A stretch of 64,000 nt of DNA from Candidatus Saccharibacteria bacterium UBA5148 (GTDB lineage Bacteria; Patescibacteriota; Saccharimonadia; Saccharimonadales; UBA4665): NCBI GenBank assembly GCA_002413835.1, contig DHXU01000009.1, forward strand, positions 227,484 through 291,483, in the 5' to 3' direction. The position numbers and the translations under genes are program-made. Shown piece by piece: positions 52,360-60,791 of this stretch; within the stretch, counting starts at the first letter, position 1, and the number at the start of each line of letters is the position of its first letter. The notes below the pieces were generated by a model. The model saw nothing but the letters and a program-made list of their open reading frames with translations. It was not told the DNA's origin and searched no databases.

Positions 52360-53040
52360 ATGGCACACGCTTCAAACAGCCAACTTTCAATGAAACGCAT
52401 CGGTGTCGACAAGACGAACGCCCGGATAGTTGCCGCTACGGCGATTGCGGCATTCCTGGTCGTGTTCTTCCTGGTCGCATCGTACTCACTGTTCAGCCAG
52501 CTGACATATCAGAACCGGATCATCAAGGCCAAAAAAGAGGCAGTTACCCAGCTCAATAAAAATCTGACGGCGCGGGCAAGTTTAGTGAATTCGTATTCAT
52601 CATTCGCGGCTTCATCCGTCAACTTCATCGGCGGGGCAGCATCAGGCAACGGAGCGCAGGACGGCTCGAATGCTAAACTGGTGCTCGACGCATTGCCTAG
52701 CAAATATGACTTCCCGGCGCTCACCGCCAGCCTCGAGAAAATGGCTACCGACCAACAGGTAGGCATCGAAGGTATAACCGGTATTGACGACGAAGTTGCT
52801 CAGTCTAACCAGGCTACCAACAGTCCGGTGCCGGTTCCAATGCCATTTGAGATCAAGGTAGTGGGTGATTATGCGGCCGTTCAGCGCCTGGTCGATGCGT
52901 TCGACCATTCCATCCGTCCGATACAGCTACAAAGTATGAAAATTACAGGCGACCAGACATCGCTCAGCCTGACGATAGATGCTACGACGTTCTATCAACC
53001 CGAGAAGACCCTTAATATACGTACGAAGGTCGTAAAATGA
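52360..53040 (+). CDS. pilO: Type IV pilus assembly protein PilO
   Basis: A 226-residue inner-membrane protein with one transmembrane helix (about 23-47), a coiled coil and a ferredoxin-like domain (VPVPMPFEIKVVGDYAAVQR, RLVDAFDHSIRPI), the PilO signature fold that dimerises with PilN. Its stop overlaps the next small gene by ATGA. Confidence 0.82.
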   Translation: MAHASNSQLSMKRIGVDKTNARIVAATAIAAFLVVFFLVASYSLFSQLTYQNRIIKAKKEAVTQLNKNLTARASLVNSYSSFAASSVNFIGGAASGNGAQDGSNAKLVLDALPSKYDFPALTASLEKMATDQQVGIEGITGIDDEVAQSNQATNSPVPVPMPFEIKVVGDYAAVQRLVDAFDHSIRPIQLQSMKITGDQTSLSLTIDATTFYQPEKTLNIRTKVVK

Positions 53041-53288
53041 AACAGAAAGACATCGCCCTCATCATAGTCATTGCCGCCGTCAGCGGCATACTGTCGCTCG
53101 TCGTCGGCCACCTGGTGTTCGCAGCGCCGAAGGACCGTCAGCAAAAAGTCGAAGTTGTTGATGTTATATCGACTGATTTCGCAGCCCCTGACAGCAAATA
53201 CTTTAACTCGAAGTCTATCAATCCGACGCAGCTCATCCGCATCGGTGAAACAGCCAACACGACACCGTTTAATGGCATCAGCCAATAA
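53037..53288 (+). CDS. Small membrane protein in the pilus operon (PilP position)
   Basis: An 83-residue protein with one N-terminal transmembrane helix (about 7-28) and a short polar outer tail. It overlaps pilO by 4 nt and occupies the slot of pilP in Gram-negative operons, but without the lipobox or beta domain of PilP. In a monoderm cell it may bridge PilN/PilO to the wall; that is speculation. Confidence 0.65.
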   Translation: MKQKDIALIIVIAAVSGILSLVVGHLVFAAPKDRQQKVEVVDVISTDFAAPDSKYFNSKSINPTQLIRIGETANTTPFNGISQ

Positions 53289-53306
53289 GATTGGTGAGTT
53301 CCTAGC

Positions 53307-55118
53307 ATGAGCGTACTGTCCGCCACCTCTCAGCAGCAAGTCGAAGACAGTTTAGTGTCCAGTAAAATCATAACTCCTGAAAAACTGGCTGAGATAAAGA
53401 AAAAAGCTGGGACAGATCATAAACCGCTACTTAGCTTACTGGTACAGACGGGTGACGTCAGCAACGAAGATCTGACCAAGATAATCGCCCATATCAACAA
53501 AGTCCCGTATGTTAATCTGAGCAATGCTCATATTGAGCCTAAGACGCTAGAGTTGTTGCCGCAGGATGTCGCGGATCGGTATATGGCTGTGCCGCTCGGT
53601 GAGATGCAGAACCGGATGGTCGTTGCCATGCTTGATGCTGACAATGTGCAGGCTGTTGACTTTCTGAGCAATAAGATCGGCCGGCCGCTGAAGGTTTACG
53701 CCGCCTCTGAAGAGGGAATCCGTCAGGTGTTGCACCAGTACGCTGCCAATATTTCCAATGATATGGCCGGCGCGATTACCGGTCTCCAAAACGACATGAT
53801 TATGTCGCCGGAAGAGATGGCGACGCAGATTGCCAATGGTGCTGGAGTCGCAGAACGCAACATCCGCACCCTGGTGCAGGATTCGCCGATCAGTAAGGCC
53901 TTATCGTCAATATTGGAGTTTGCTGCAACCCACAATGCCAGCGACGTCCACATCGAACCGCTGCAGGACGGCCTGAAGATCCGCTGCCGGATCGACGGCG
54001 TGCTGCGGGAAATCATGAAATTGCCGAAGAGCACCGAGCCGCCGCTGGTTTCTCGTATTAAGATTCTGGCAAACCTCAAAATCGATGAACATCGTGTCCC
54101 GCAGGACGGTGAGTTCAGCATTACTGTTTCCGGCCGCGACATTGACCTCCGTATCTCGGTATCTCCCGTCGTCTGGGGTGAGCAGGTAGTTATCCGTCTG
54201 CTCGACAAGTCCGGCACCAGTCTGCACCTGGAAGACATGGGCTACGCCGGCCGCTCCTTACGCATGATCCGCGAAGGTCTCAAGCAGACCAACGGTATGA
54301 TCCTGACTTCAGGGCCGACTGGCTCCGGTAAGTCGACTTCGTTGTACGCCTTGCTTCAGGAAGTCAAAGACGACAGCGTCAACATCGTCACCCTGGAAGA
54401 CCCGGTCGAGTACAAGATGTCCGGCATCAACCAGATTCAGGTCAATGCTGACGTCGGCCTGACCTTTGCAGCCGGCCTGCGTAGTATCCTGCGCCAGGAC
54501 CCTAATGTCGTCATGGTCGGAGAGATCCGCGACAAAGAAACAGCCGAACTGGCTGTCCAGGCGTCGCTGACGGGACACTTAGTTTTCTCGACACTGCACA
54601 CCAACTCGGCTGCCGGCATTCTGCCGCGGCTGCTCGATATGGGCATCGAGCCGTTCCTGATTGCCAGCACCGTGCATACGGTCATCGGCCAGCGCCTGGT
54701 GCGCCGTGTCGGCGAGGAGAAGGAGATCTATCAGTCCAGCAAGGCTGAAACAGAGGCCATCCACAATGTTCTTGGCCATCTGTTACCGGCCAAAGACAGT
54801 GACAGGGCCCGGGTTTCTGAAGATATCGGCTACGAAAACTTGCCACTTAAGGACGATAGCGCTTATACTTTAACCAAGGGCGTTGACGGTCCGAGTGCAC
54901 CTGGTGGCTATAAAGGCCGAATGGGCATCTACGAAGTGTTCAGTGTCACCGAACAGATTCAGGACCTTATCCTGAAACGCTCTACCAGCGCGGAGATCCA
55001 GAAGCTCGCTCAACAGCAGGGGATGGTAACGATGCGCGAGGATGGTTACCTGAAGGCACTCACCGGCAAGACCACTATTAACGAAGTCAACCGCGTTGCG
55101 GCGACGGACATAGCATAG
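53307..55118 (+). CDS. pilB: Pilus extension ATPase PilB
   Basis: A 603-residue GspE/PilB ATPase. An N-terminal MshEN/T2SSE_N-type domain (1-150) is followed by the motor: Walker A GPTGSGKSTSLYALL, Asp box TLEDPVEYKM, Walker B VVMVGEIRDKETAEL and His box GHLVFSTLHTNSA. The region that usually carries the four-cysteine zinc loop has none (PSAPGGYKGRMGIYE instead of CxxCxGxGYxGR). The protein powers polymerisation of the pilin at 57566. ATG follows a weak GGTGAG site. Confidence 0.95.
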   Translation: MSVLSATSQQQVEDSLVSSKIITPEKLAEIKKKAGTDHKPLLSLLVQTGDVSNEDLTKIIAHINKVPYVNLSNAHIEPKTLELLPQDVADRYMAVPLGEMQNRMVVAMLDADNVQAVDFLSNKIGRPLKVYAASEEGIRQVLHQYAANISNDMAGAITGLQNDMIMSPEEMATQIANGAGVAERNIRTLVQDSPISKALSSILEFAATHNASDVHIEPLQDGLKIRCRIDGVLREIMKLPKSTEPPLVSRIKILANLKIDEHRVPQDGEFSITVSGRDIDLRISVSPVVWGEQVVIRLLDKSGTSLHLEDMGYAGRSLRMIREGLKQTNGMILTSGPTGSGKSTSLYALLQEVKDDSVNIVTLEDPVEYKMSGINQIQVNADVGLTFAAGLRSILRQDPNVVMVGEIRDKETAELAVQASLTGHLVFSTLHTNSAAGILPRLLDMGIEPFLIASTVHTVIGQRLVRRVGEEKEIYQSSKAETEAIHNVLGHLLPAKDSDRARVSEDIGYENLPLKDDSAYTLTKGVDGPSAPGGYKGRMGIYEVFSVTEQIQDLILKRSTSAEIQKLAQQQGMVTMREDGYLKALTGKTTINEVNRVAATDIA

Positions 55119-55191
55119 CGACGGCCAGATTATGAAAAAAGAAATAATAATGAATACAGCTCGCAATACAGAGCCGAAGGAGGATAACTAA

Positions 55192-56259
55192 ATGGCAGGT
55201 AACGTACGAATCGAAGTACTTCTTGAAGAAGTTATCAAACGCAAGGCTTCAGATCTACACCTTCAGGTCGGGCTGCCGCCGATGATTCGGGTGGACGGGG
55301 CACTGATGGCTATCTCGGGCATCGATGTTCTGAACGAAGAAACGATCGAGATACTGATATTTTCGATCCTTGATGAAGACCAGAAGCAGATACTGCTCAA
55401 GGACAAGGAATTCGACTTCAGCTTTGCCTTCGGCGACCTCGGCCGCTTCCGCGTCAACGCCTTCCATGAGCGTGGTAACCTGGCAGCTGCCCTCCGGCTC
55501 ATTACTAACGAGATTCTGACTATCGAACAGCTAGGACTGCCACCGATTGTCAATAAATTCGCTGACTACCCACGCGGCCTCGTCCTGGTGACTGGCCCGA
55601 CAGGGTCGGGTAAGTCAACCACGCTGGCGGCAATGATCCACAAGATCAACTCCGAGCGTGCTACTCATATCATTACCATCGAAGACCCAATCGAATACAC
55701 GCACAAGTCCGACAAGTCGGTCATCGTCCAGCGCGAAGTCCACTATGATACCTATTCGTTTGCGGCAGCTCTCCGCAGTGCCCTGCGTGAAGACCCGGAT
55801 GTCGTCCTGGTCGGAGAAATGCGCGACCTCGAAACCATCGCCTCGGCCATTACTATTGCCGAAACCGGACACCTGGTCTTTGCAACACTGCACACCAACA
55901 GTGCTGCCCAGTCTATTGACCGTATGATCGACGTTTTCCCACCGCACCAGCAGCCGCAGATCCGCAGCCAGCTTTCCAACATCCTGACAGCCATCGTCAG
56001 CCAGCGCCTCGTGCCAACGATCGGTGGCGGCCGGGTGGCCGCAGCCGAGATCATGGTTGCGACGCCAGCTGTCCGCAACATCATCCGCGAAGGCAAGACG
56101 CATCAGATGGATGCCGTTATTCAGACTGGCGCAGAATTTGGGATGCAGTCCATGGACAAGACACTGGTGAACCTGATCCACGCCGGTACGATTACCTATG
56201 ATGAAGCCCGCAATGTCGCCGTCGACATTGACGAGCTGGACAGGCTAATGAGGAGTTAG
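55192..56259 (+). CDS. pilT: Pilus retraction ATPase PilT
   Basis: A 355-residue hexameric ATPase for pilus retraction and twitching: Walker A GPTGSGKSTTLAAMI, TIEDPIEYTH, VVLVGEMRDLETIASA, GHLVFATLHTNSAAQSIDR, and the late AVRNIIREGKTHQ, equivalent to the AIRNLIRE retraction motif. Strong GGAGG Shine-Dalgarno. Having both PilB and PilT implies dynamic, retractable pili. Confidence 0.95.
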   Translation: MAGNVRIEVLLEEVIKRKASDLHLQVGLPPMIRVDGALMAISGIDVLNEETIEILIFSILDEDQKQILLKDKEFDFSFAFGDLGRFRVNAFHERGNLAAALRLITNEILTIEQLGLPPIVNKFADYPRGLVLVTGPTGSGKSTTLAAMIHKINSERATHIITIEDPIEYTHKSDKSVIVQREVHYDTYSFAAALRSALREDPDVVLVGEMRDLETIASAITIAETGHLVFATLHTNSAAQSIDRMIDVFPPHQQPQIRSQLSNILTAIVSQRLVPTIGGGRVAAAEIMVATPAVRNIIREGKTHQMDAVIQTGAEFGMQSMDKTLVNLIHAGTITYDEARNVAVDIDELDRLMRS

Positions 56260-56261
56260 AC

Positions 56262-57473
56262 ATGTTAAGTTATGATTACGTCGCCCGCAATCCGCTGAAT
56301 GGCAACAAGATTACTGCTGATGTGCAGGCAGATAGCGAACAGGCCGCTGTCCGACTGATCCGCGCTGAAGGTCTGGTACCGATCGATATTAAGCTGAATG
56401 CCAAGAATTCCGGTGTTGGCGGCCGCAAACACGTCGCTACCAAGGACCGCGTGCTGTTTTCGCGGCAGATGTCGACGCTGATTAATGCCGGCCTACCGCT
56501 GATCCAGAGTCTGAACAATGTCACCCGCCAGTCCACCAGCAAACCGCTCAAGGTCATCCTGAATAAAGTTATCAGCGACGTCGAAGCTGGAACAACTCTG
56601 TCGATTGCTATGTCGCGTCACCCTCGGGTCTTCAACAAGGTGTATATCAGCATGATTGCCGCTGGTGAAGCCTCTGGTACGCTTGATCTGTCTCTCGAGC
56701 GTCTGGCCGACCAGCAGGAAAAGGATGCCGACATTGTTGCCAAGGTGCGCGGCGCCATGGTCTACCCGGCAATAGTCCTGTTTGTGATGGTCATAGTGAT
56801 GGGCTTTATGCTTGTCAAAGTCCTGCCGCAGGTCAAAGTCCTCTACGCCGGCTTCCCAGGGGCTTCGTTGCCACTCGTTACACAGATTCTGTTGGCGGTT
56901 TCGGATGTCGTTAGCAAGTACTGGTGGGTGCTCGCCATCTTCGTGGTCGCTCTTTCGGCAGTCCTTGGCAAATGGGCCCGCACAGGCCCTGGTAAGGAGC
57001 TTATCGACCTTTTGAAAATGCGGGCGCCGCTCATCAAGGGATTGTTCATGAAAATGTACATGGCCCGATTCGCCCGCACTGGATCGACGCTGGTATCGAG
57101 CGGTGTACCACTGATCCAGATGTTGGAAATCACCGGTGATGCCGTCAGCAACGTCCATATCGAGCGCTCCATCGACAAAGCCATCGAGAAGGTGAAGGGT
57201 GGTAAATCGCTGGCCGACGCCCTCGACAAGGATCCGAACTTCCTGGAACTGCTACCAAACATGCTACGCATCGGCGAGCAATCCGGCTCAATCGAGCAGA
57301 TGCTCGGTAAGACTGCCGACTACTACGAAAAAGAAGTCGACAACGAAATCAAGAACGTCCAGACGATCATCGAACCAGTCATGATGGTGCTGCTCGGTAT
57401 CGTGGCATTCGTCATCGTCGCAGCCGTCCTGCTACCAGTATACGGGCTGGCAGGCAAGACGTTCACCGTATAG
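56262..57473 (+). CDS. pilC: Pilus inner-membrane platform protein PilC
   Basis: A 403-residue GspF-family platform with two repeats (about 65-190 and 265-390), each followed by membrane helices (near 168-190, 213-233 and 373-398). Motifs: FSRQMSTLINAGLPLIQSL, ARTGSTLVSSGVPLIQMLE, MLRIGEQSGSIEQMLGKTA. It couples PilB/PilT rotation to pilin insertion. It lies 2 nt after pilT, with GAGGAG upstream. Confidence 0.94.
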   Translation: MLSYDYVARNPLNGNKITADVQADSEQAAVRLIRAEGLVPIDIKLNAKNSGVGGRKHVATKDRVLFSRQMSTLINAGLPLIQSLNNVTRQSTSKPLKVILNKVISDVEAGTTLSIAMSRHPRVFNKVYISMIAAGEASGTLDLSLERLADQQEKDADIVAKVRGAMVYPAIVLFVMVIVMGFMLVKVLPQVKVLYAGFPGASLPLVTQILLAVSDVVSKYWWVLAIFVVALSAVLGKWARTGPGKELIDLLKMRAPLIKGLFMKMYMARFARTGSTLVSSGVPLIQMLEITGDAVSNVHIERSIDKAIEKVKGGKSLADALDKDPNFLELLPNMLRIGEQSGSIEQMLGKTADYYEKEVDNEIKNVQTIIEPVMMVLLGIVAFVIVAAVLLPVYGLAGKTFTV

Positions 57474-57493
57474 GTAACGGACGTAGAAAGTGC

Positions 57494-57522
57494 TTGCGTT
57501 TCAAACAACGATTCTGTACTAT
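57494..57522 (+). promoter_or_regulatory. Pilin promoter
   Basis: TTGCGT (57494-57499), 17-nt spacer, TACTAT (57517-57522), about 43 nt before the ATG at 57566. With the Shine-Dalgarno AAAGGGGG and the terminator at 58052 it makes the pilin gene a separate, probably strong unit. Confidence 0.6.
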
Positions 57523-57565
57523 TCTAAGCATAAGCTATTAAAATCATTCAAAGGGGGCATTTGTA

Positions 57566-58033
57566 ATGCTTATAACTAAATCTAAAGATCAAAAAGGCTT
57601 CACGATCATCGAAGTTTTGATCGTCCTGGCTATCGCCGGACTTATCCTGCTCATCGTCTTCCTGGCCGTTCCTGCTCTGCAGCGTAACGCACGTAACACT
57701 GCTATCAAGAATGACGCATCAGCTGTTGCCGGTGGTGTCAGCGAATTTGAGTCTAACAACGACGGGGCCAAACCCACTGCTATCTCCGGTACCGGTACGG
57801 TTGTAGTCATCGGAGTAGCCGCAACAACGACTGCAACAAATGCTAAAGTCCAGGGTAACACCGCCGTTACGACCGTGGCAGCTGCTCCAGTAGCCCCCGC
57901 ACCATCACCAGGCACAATCAATGTACTTCTTGGCAAGACATGTGCCGGTGCTACGTCAACTCGTGCTGTCGCTATCTACTACTCGATCGAGAACTCGAGC
58001 AATACTGCTCAGCAGAAGTGTCTCGACACCTAG
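57566..58033 (+). CDS. pilA: Major type IV pilin
   Basis: A 155-residue class III prepilin. The short basic leader ends QKG and cleavage by PilD gives FTIIEVLIVLAIAGLILL with the conserved Glu5. The hydrophobic helix is followed by an Ala/Thr/Val-rich globular part with a Pro-rich segment (VAPAPSPG) and a C-terminal cysteine pair (KTCAGA, QKCLDT) that likely forms the disulfide loop. It has its own promoter and strong terminator, consistent with high expression. AAAGGGGG at 57550-57557 is the best Shine-Dalgarno of the locus. Confidence 0.93.
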   Translation: MLITKSKDQKGFTIIEVLIVLAIAGLILLIVFLAVPALQRNARNTAIKNDASAVAGGVSEFESNNDGAKPTAISGTGTVVVIGVAATTTATNAKVQGNTAVTTVAAAPVAPAPSPGTINVLLGKTCAGATSTRAVAIYYSIENSSNTAQQKCLDT

Positions 58034-58051
58034 TCGAAGTCACACTACATA

Positions 58052-58085
58052 AAAAAACTGGCTCCGGAAACGGAGCCAGTTTTTT
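58052..58085 (+). terminator. Rho-independent terminator of the pilin gene
   Basis: Stem ACTGGCTCCG/CGGAGCCAGT with a GAAA tetraloop, extended by A5/T5 pairing, followed by the T-run; 19 nt after the pilin stop. Confidence 0.95.
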
Positions 58086-58116
58086 GTCCCCGGATATAAT
58101 GCTATTATGAACGGTA

Positions 58117-59073
58117 ATGGCTATTGTTATTCTGCTGATACTAGGGCTGTGCTTCGGAAGCTTCGTTAACGCCTTCGTCTGGCGCTTTCATGAGCAGGCT
58201 GAACTCAAGGACCGACAGGCACAGCGAAAGGCCGGCAGCGCAAAGCCTGAAGCCTCCAAAGCTACCACTAAGGCTGTCAGGCAGAGTGTGGCTACTAAGC
58301 CGGCCGAACTGACCGCCGAGGACCTGTCCATCTCGAGAGGCCGCTCAATGTGCGTCCACTGCCACCACGAGCTGGCCGCCAAGGATCTCATCCCGGTCAT
58401 CAGCTATCTGTGGCTGCGCGGCAAATGCCGGTACTGTGGTAAACCGATCCAGGACACGCCGCTCGCTGAGCTCGTGACGCCGCTGTTATTTGTGGTATCT
58501 TACGTCTTCTGGCCATTCGCTCTCAGTGGAGCAGGGTTGGTGGCGTTTTGCGGCTGGCTTGCGTTCGTCGTCGGTTTTGTGATGCTCAGTCTGTACGACC
58601 TGCGTTGGTATGAATTGCCGCACCGGATCGTCGTACCGCTGATAGCCGCAGCTATCCTGCTGACAGCCGCTATTTCGGTAGTGTTTGACACGGCGCACGG
58701 CGGCGGCTTGAAGTACCTTGAGCATGCTGTCATGGGCGGGCTGATCGTTGGTGGCTTGTTTTTCCTGCTGTACGTCATCTCGCCGAAGCAGACACTCGAC
58801 GATGGCACGTCGATCAGCAAATGGATCGGCGGTGGCGATATCACACTTGGCTTCCTGCTAGGCCTACTGGTCGGTGGTCCGGGCAATGCCTTCCTGCTCA
58901 TCTTTATTGCTTCACTCATCGGTACTGTCGTGGCTGTACCACTACTGGCCGCTGGCCGCGCGACACGCAGCAGCCATTTGCCATTCGGTCCGTTCCTGAT
59001 GCTGGCGGCGGTTATTGTCAAACTTTGGGGCGCCGCACTGATAGCTTGGTACACTGGCCAGTTCTTGCTCTGA
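58117..59073 (+). CDS. pilD: Prepilin peptidase PilD
   Basis: A 318-residue integral-membrane aspartic protease that cuts the leader from prepilins. It begins with the membrane helix FGSFVNAFVWR, then an enlarged cytoplasmic loop (about 28-90) containing two CxxC pairs (CVHCHHE, CRYCGKP) for zinc. Catalytic Asp residues are in LSLYDLRWYELP and GGGDITLGFLLG. The N-methylation motif is not obvious. A TATAAT box at 58095-58100 precedes it after the pilin terminator, so it opens a new unit. Confidence 0.93.
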   Translation: MAIVILLILGLCFGSFVNAFVWRFHEQAELKDRQAQRKAGSAKPEASKATTKAVRQSVATKPAELTAEDLSISRGRSMCVHCHHELAAKDLIPVISYLWLRGKCRYCGKPIQDTPLAELVTPLLFVVSYVFWPFALSGAGLVAFCGWLAFVVGFVMLSLYDLRWYELPHRIVVPLIAAAILLTAAISVVFDTAHGGGLKYLEHAVMGGLIVGGLFFLLYVISPKQTLDDGTSISKWIGGGDITLGFLLGLLVGGPGNAFLLIFIASLIGTVVAVPLLAAGRATRSSHLPFGPFLMLAAVIVKLWGAALIAWYTGQFLL

Positions 59074-59259
59074 CGACCTGAACTGCAAACCTTTTACTCG
59101 AGAACCCTAGCCGAAGTGGAGCCGGATAGGCGATCTGACGAGACCTGAGGCTCGGCAGTCGTCTTTCCGCGCGCGAACGGGTTCGAGAGAGAAAAGTTGT
59201 GAATCTCAAAGCTAAAAGATTCAGCGATAATAGAATGTGCTTATGGTATACTTATGGAC

Positions 59260-60132
59260 ATGATGGGTGGCTTATTTCGCTTACCAAACGGCCGATTATA
59301 TTCGATGATACCGAAGCACCGCAGGGGCGGTGGATTTACTATCATAGAAGTCCTGATCGTCCTGGCAGTCACAGGCGCGCTGTTTGTAAGCGCAGTCATA
59401 CTTATTAATGGCAAACAGAACGTGACGTCCTTCAATCAGTCGATACGCAATGTCGAGACTGAAATGCAGCAGGTCTACAGTGACGTCAGCAGCGGCTACT
59501 ACCCGTACGGTGGCAGTGTGACCTGTGTCAAGGGCAGCCGGCCGGTACTCGGTAACGCCGGTACCGATACGCAGGGAACCAACTTGGATTGTTTGTTCCT
59601 GGGCAAAGTCGTTCAGTTCGGTATCAGCGCTACAGATCCTCAGCAATATCTCGTCTTCACAGTCGTCGGCCTGCGCGGCAGTCTGGGGACACCAACAACT
59701 GACTTTGCGACCTCCAAAGCCCGCGTCATTGCCCCTGAGCCCGGCGAAAGCGGTGTCGTCCCACCAGCCTACGACACCAAGTCGCTCCAATATGGCCTGA
59801 CGGTCTCCAGTGTCTACCTGAACAACCACCTAGCGATTTCAGCGCCCGCTGTCGGCTTTACCTCGAATCTGGACAGCCTCGGTAAGGGCAATGGCTCGCA
59901 GCAGGTGAATATTACACCGATCCGCGGCCTCGCCAAACTCGGGGACACCCCAACCAATGCCGCGCTGCATGTCGACGGTAGTCTGGCTACCAGCGTGTCG
60001 AATCCGCCAGCCGGTGTCAAAATCTGCTTCAACAGCGGTGGTACGCGGCAATCCGGCCTTATATCTATCGGCGGCACGGGCCGCCAGGGCAATGTCGATC
60101 TGAAGATATTTAATAGTCCGGACTGTACCTGA
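59260..60132 (+). CDS. Minor pilin-like protein
   Basis: About 290 residues with a class III cleavage site GG-FTIIEVLIVLAV and Glu5, then a large beta-rich domain with two cysteines (VTCVKGS and LDCLFLG). The size suggests a minor pilin that primes assembly or sits at the tip. TATACT (59247-59252) ends 7 nt before ATG 59260; ATG 59254 and 59263 are in frame as well. The 186 nt before it contain G+C-rich sequence without a gene. Overlaps the next gene by 1 nt. Confidence 0.85.
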   Translation: MMGGLFRLPNGRLYSMIPKHRRGGGFTIIEVLIVLAVTGALFVSAVILINGKQNVTSFNQSIRNVETEMQQVYSDVSSGYYPYGGSVTCVKGSRPVLGNAGTDTQGTNLDCLFLGKVVQFGISATDPQQYLVFTVVGLRGSLGTPTTDFATSKARVIAPEPGESGVVPPAYDTKSLQYGLTVSSVYLNNHLAISAPAVGFTSNLDSLGKGNGSQQVNITPIRGLAKLGDTPTNAALHVDGSLATSVSNPPAGVKICFNSGGTRQSGLISIGGTGRQGNVDLKIFNSPDCT

Positions 60133-60791
60133 TGAAGAATCCTACTGCGCCGAGGATGCATTTCGCCGTCAAACAGCGCGGCTTTACAATTATCGAACTG
60201 ATGATTGCCACCGTCGTTTTTTCGATGATATTACTGATTGTCACGGCCTGCATCCTGCAGTTCAGCAAACAATATTACAAAGGCATCATTGCCAGCTCAA
60301 CTCAGAATACGGCCCGTAATGTGATGGATGATATCGTTCGTTCAATCCAGTTTGATACCGGCTCTGTATACCCGCTGACTAGTGGTCCAGGCAGCGGTTG
60401 GTGTATTGGTGAGACAAAGCGCTACAGTTACAAATTAAACCAGCAGGTCACCGATAAAAAGCCCTTTGCGTCAAATCAGGGCTTCCATGCCCTGGTATCC
60501 GACACTACGACTACTGATTGCAAGGGTTCGGGGGCTTTGGACGTCGCCAATCTGTCAGCAGGATTATCGACTACCAATGCCCGTGAGTTACTTGGCCAGC
60601 ACATGCGCCTGGCGAAACTCGATATTGCCGGCAGTAATAACCTGTACACGGTCACTATACGGGTGGTTTACGGCGACGATGAACTTCTGACCGACCCGAC
60701 CGATCCAGGGACAAATTGTAAATCTTCGGCCGGCTCACAGTTCTGTGCCGTGTCACAACTTACCACAACCGTAAAGAAGCGAGTAAACTAA
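60132..60791 (+). CDS. Minor pilin-like protein (PilW/PilV-like)
   Basis: A 219-residue prepilin with leader ending KQRG and helix FTIIELMIATVVFSMILLIV (Glu5 present). The rest is beta-rich with paired cysteines near the end (TNCKSSAGSQFCAV). It shares 1-nt overlaps with both neighbours, so three pilin-like proteins are translated together. Confidence 0.85.
   Translation: MKNPTAPRMHFAVKQRGFTIIELMIATVVFSMILLIVTACILQFSKQYYKGIIASSTQNTARNVMDDIVRSIQFDTGSVYPLTSGPGSGWCIGETKRYSYKLNQQVTDKKPFASNQGFHALVSDTTTTDCKGSGALDVANLSAGLSTTNARELLGQHMRLAKLDIAGSNNLYTVTIRVVYGDDELLTDPTDPGTNCKSSAGSQFCAVSQLTTTVKKRVN

Noticed and set aside
59080..59250. Possible tRNA suggested by GGGTTCGAGA in the pilD to minor-pilin gap
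   Set aside because: The five base pairs on either side of a T loop do not form on either strand; the sequence folds only into a small CGAAC/GTTCG hairpin.
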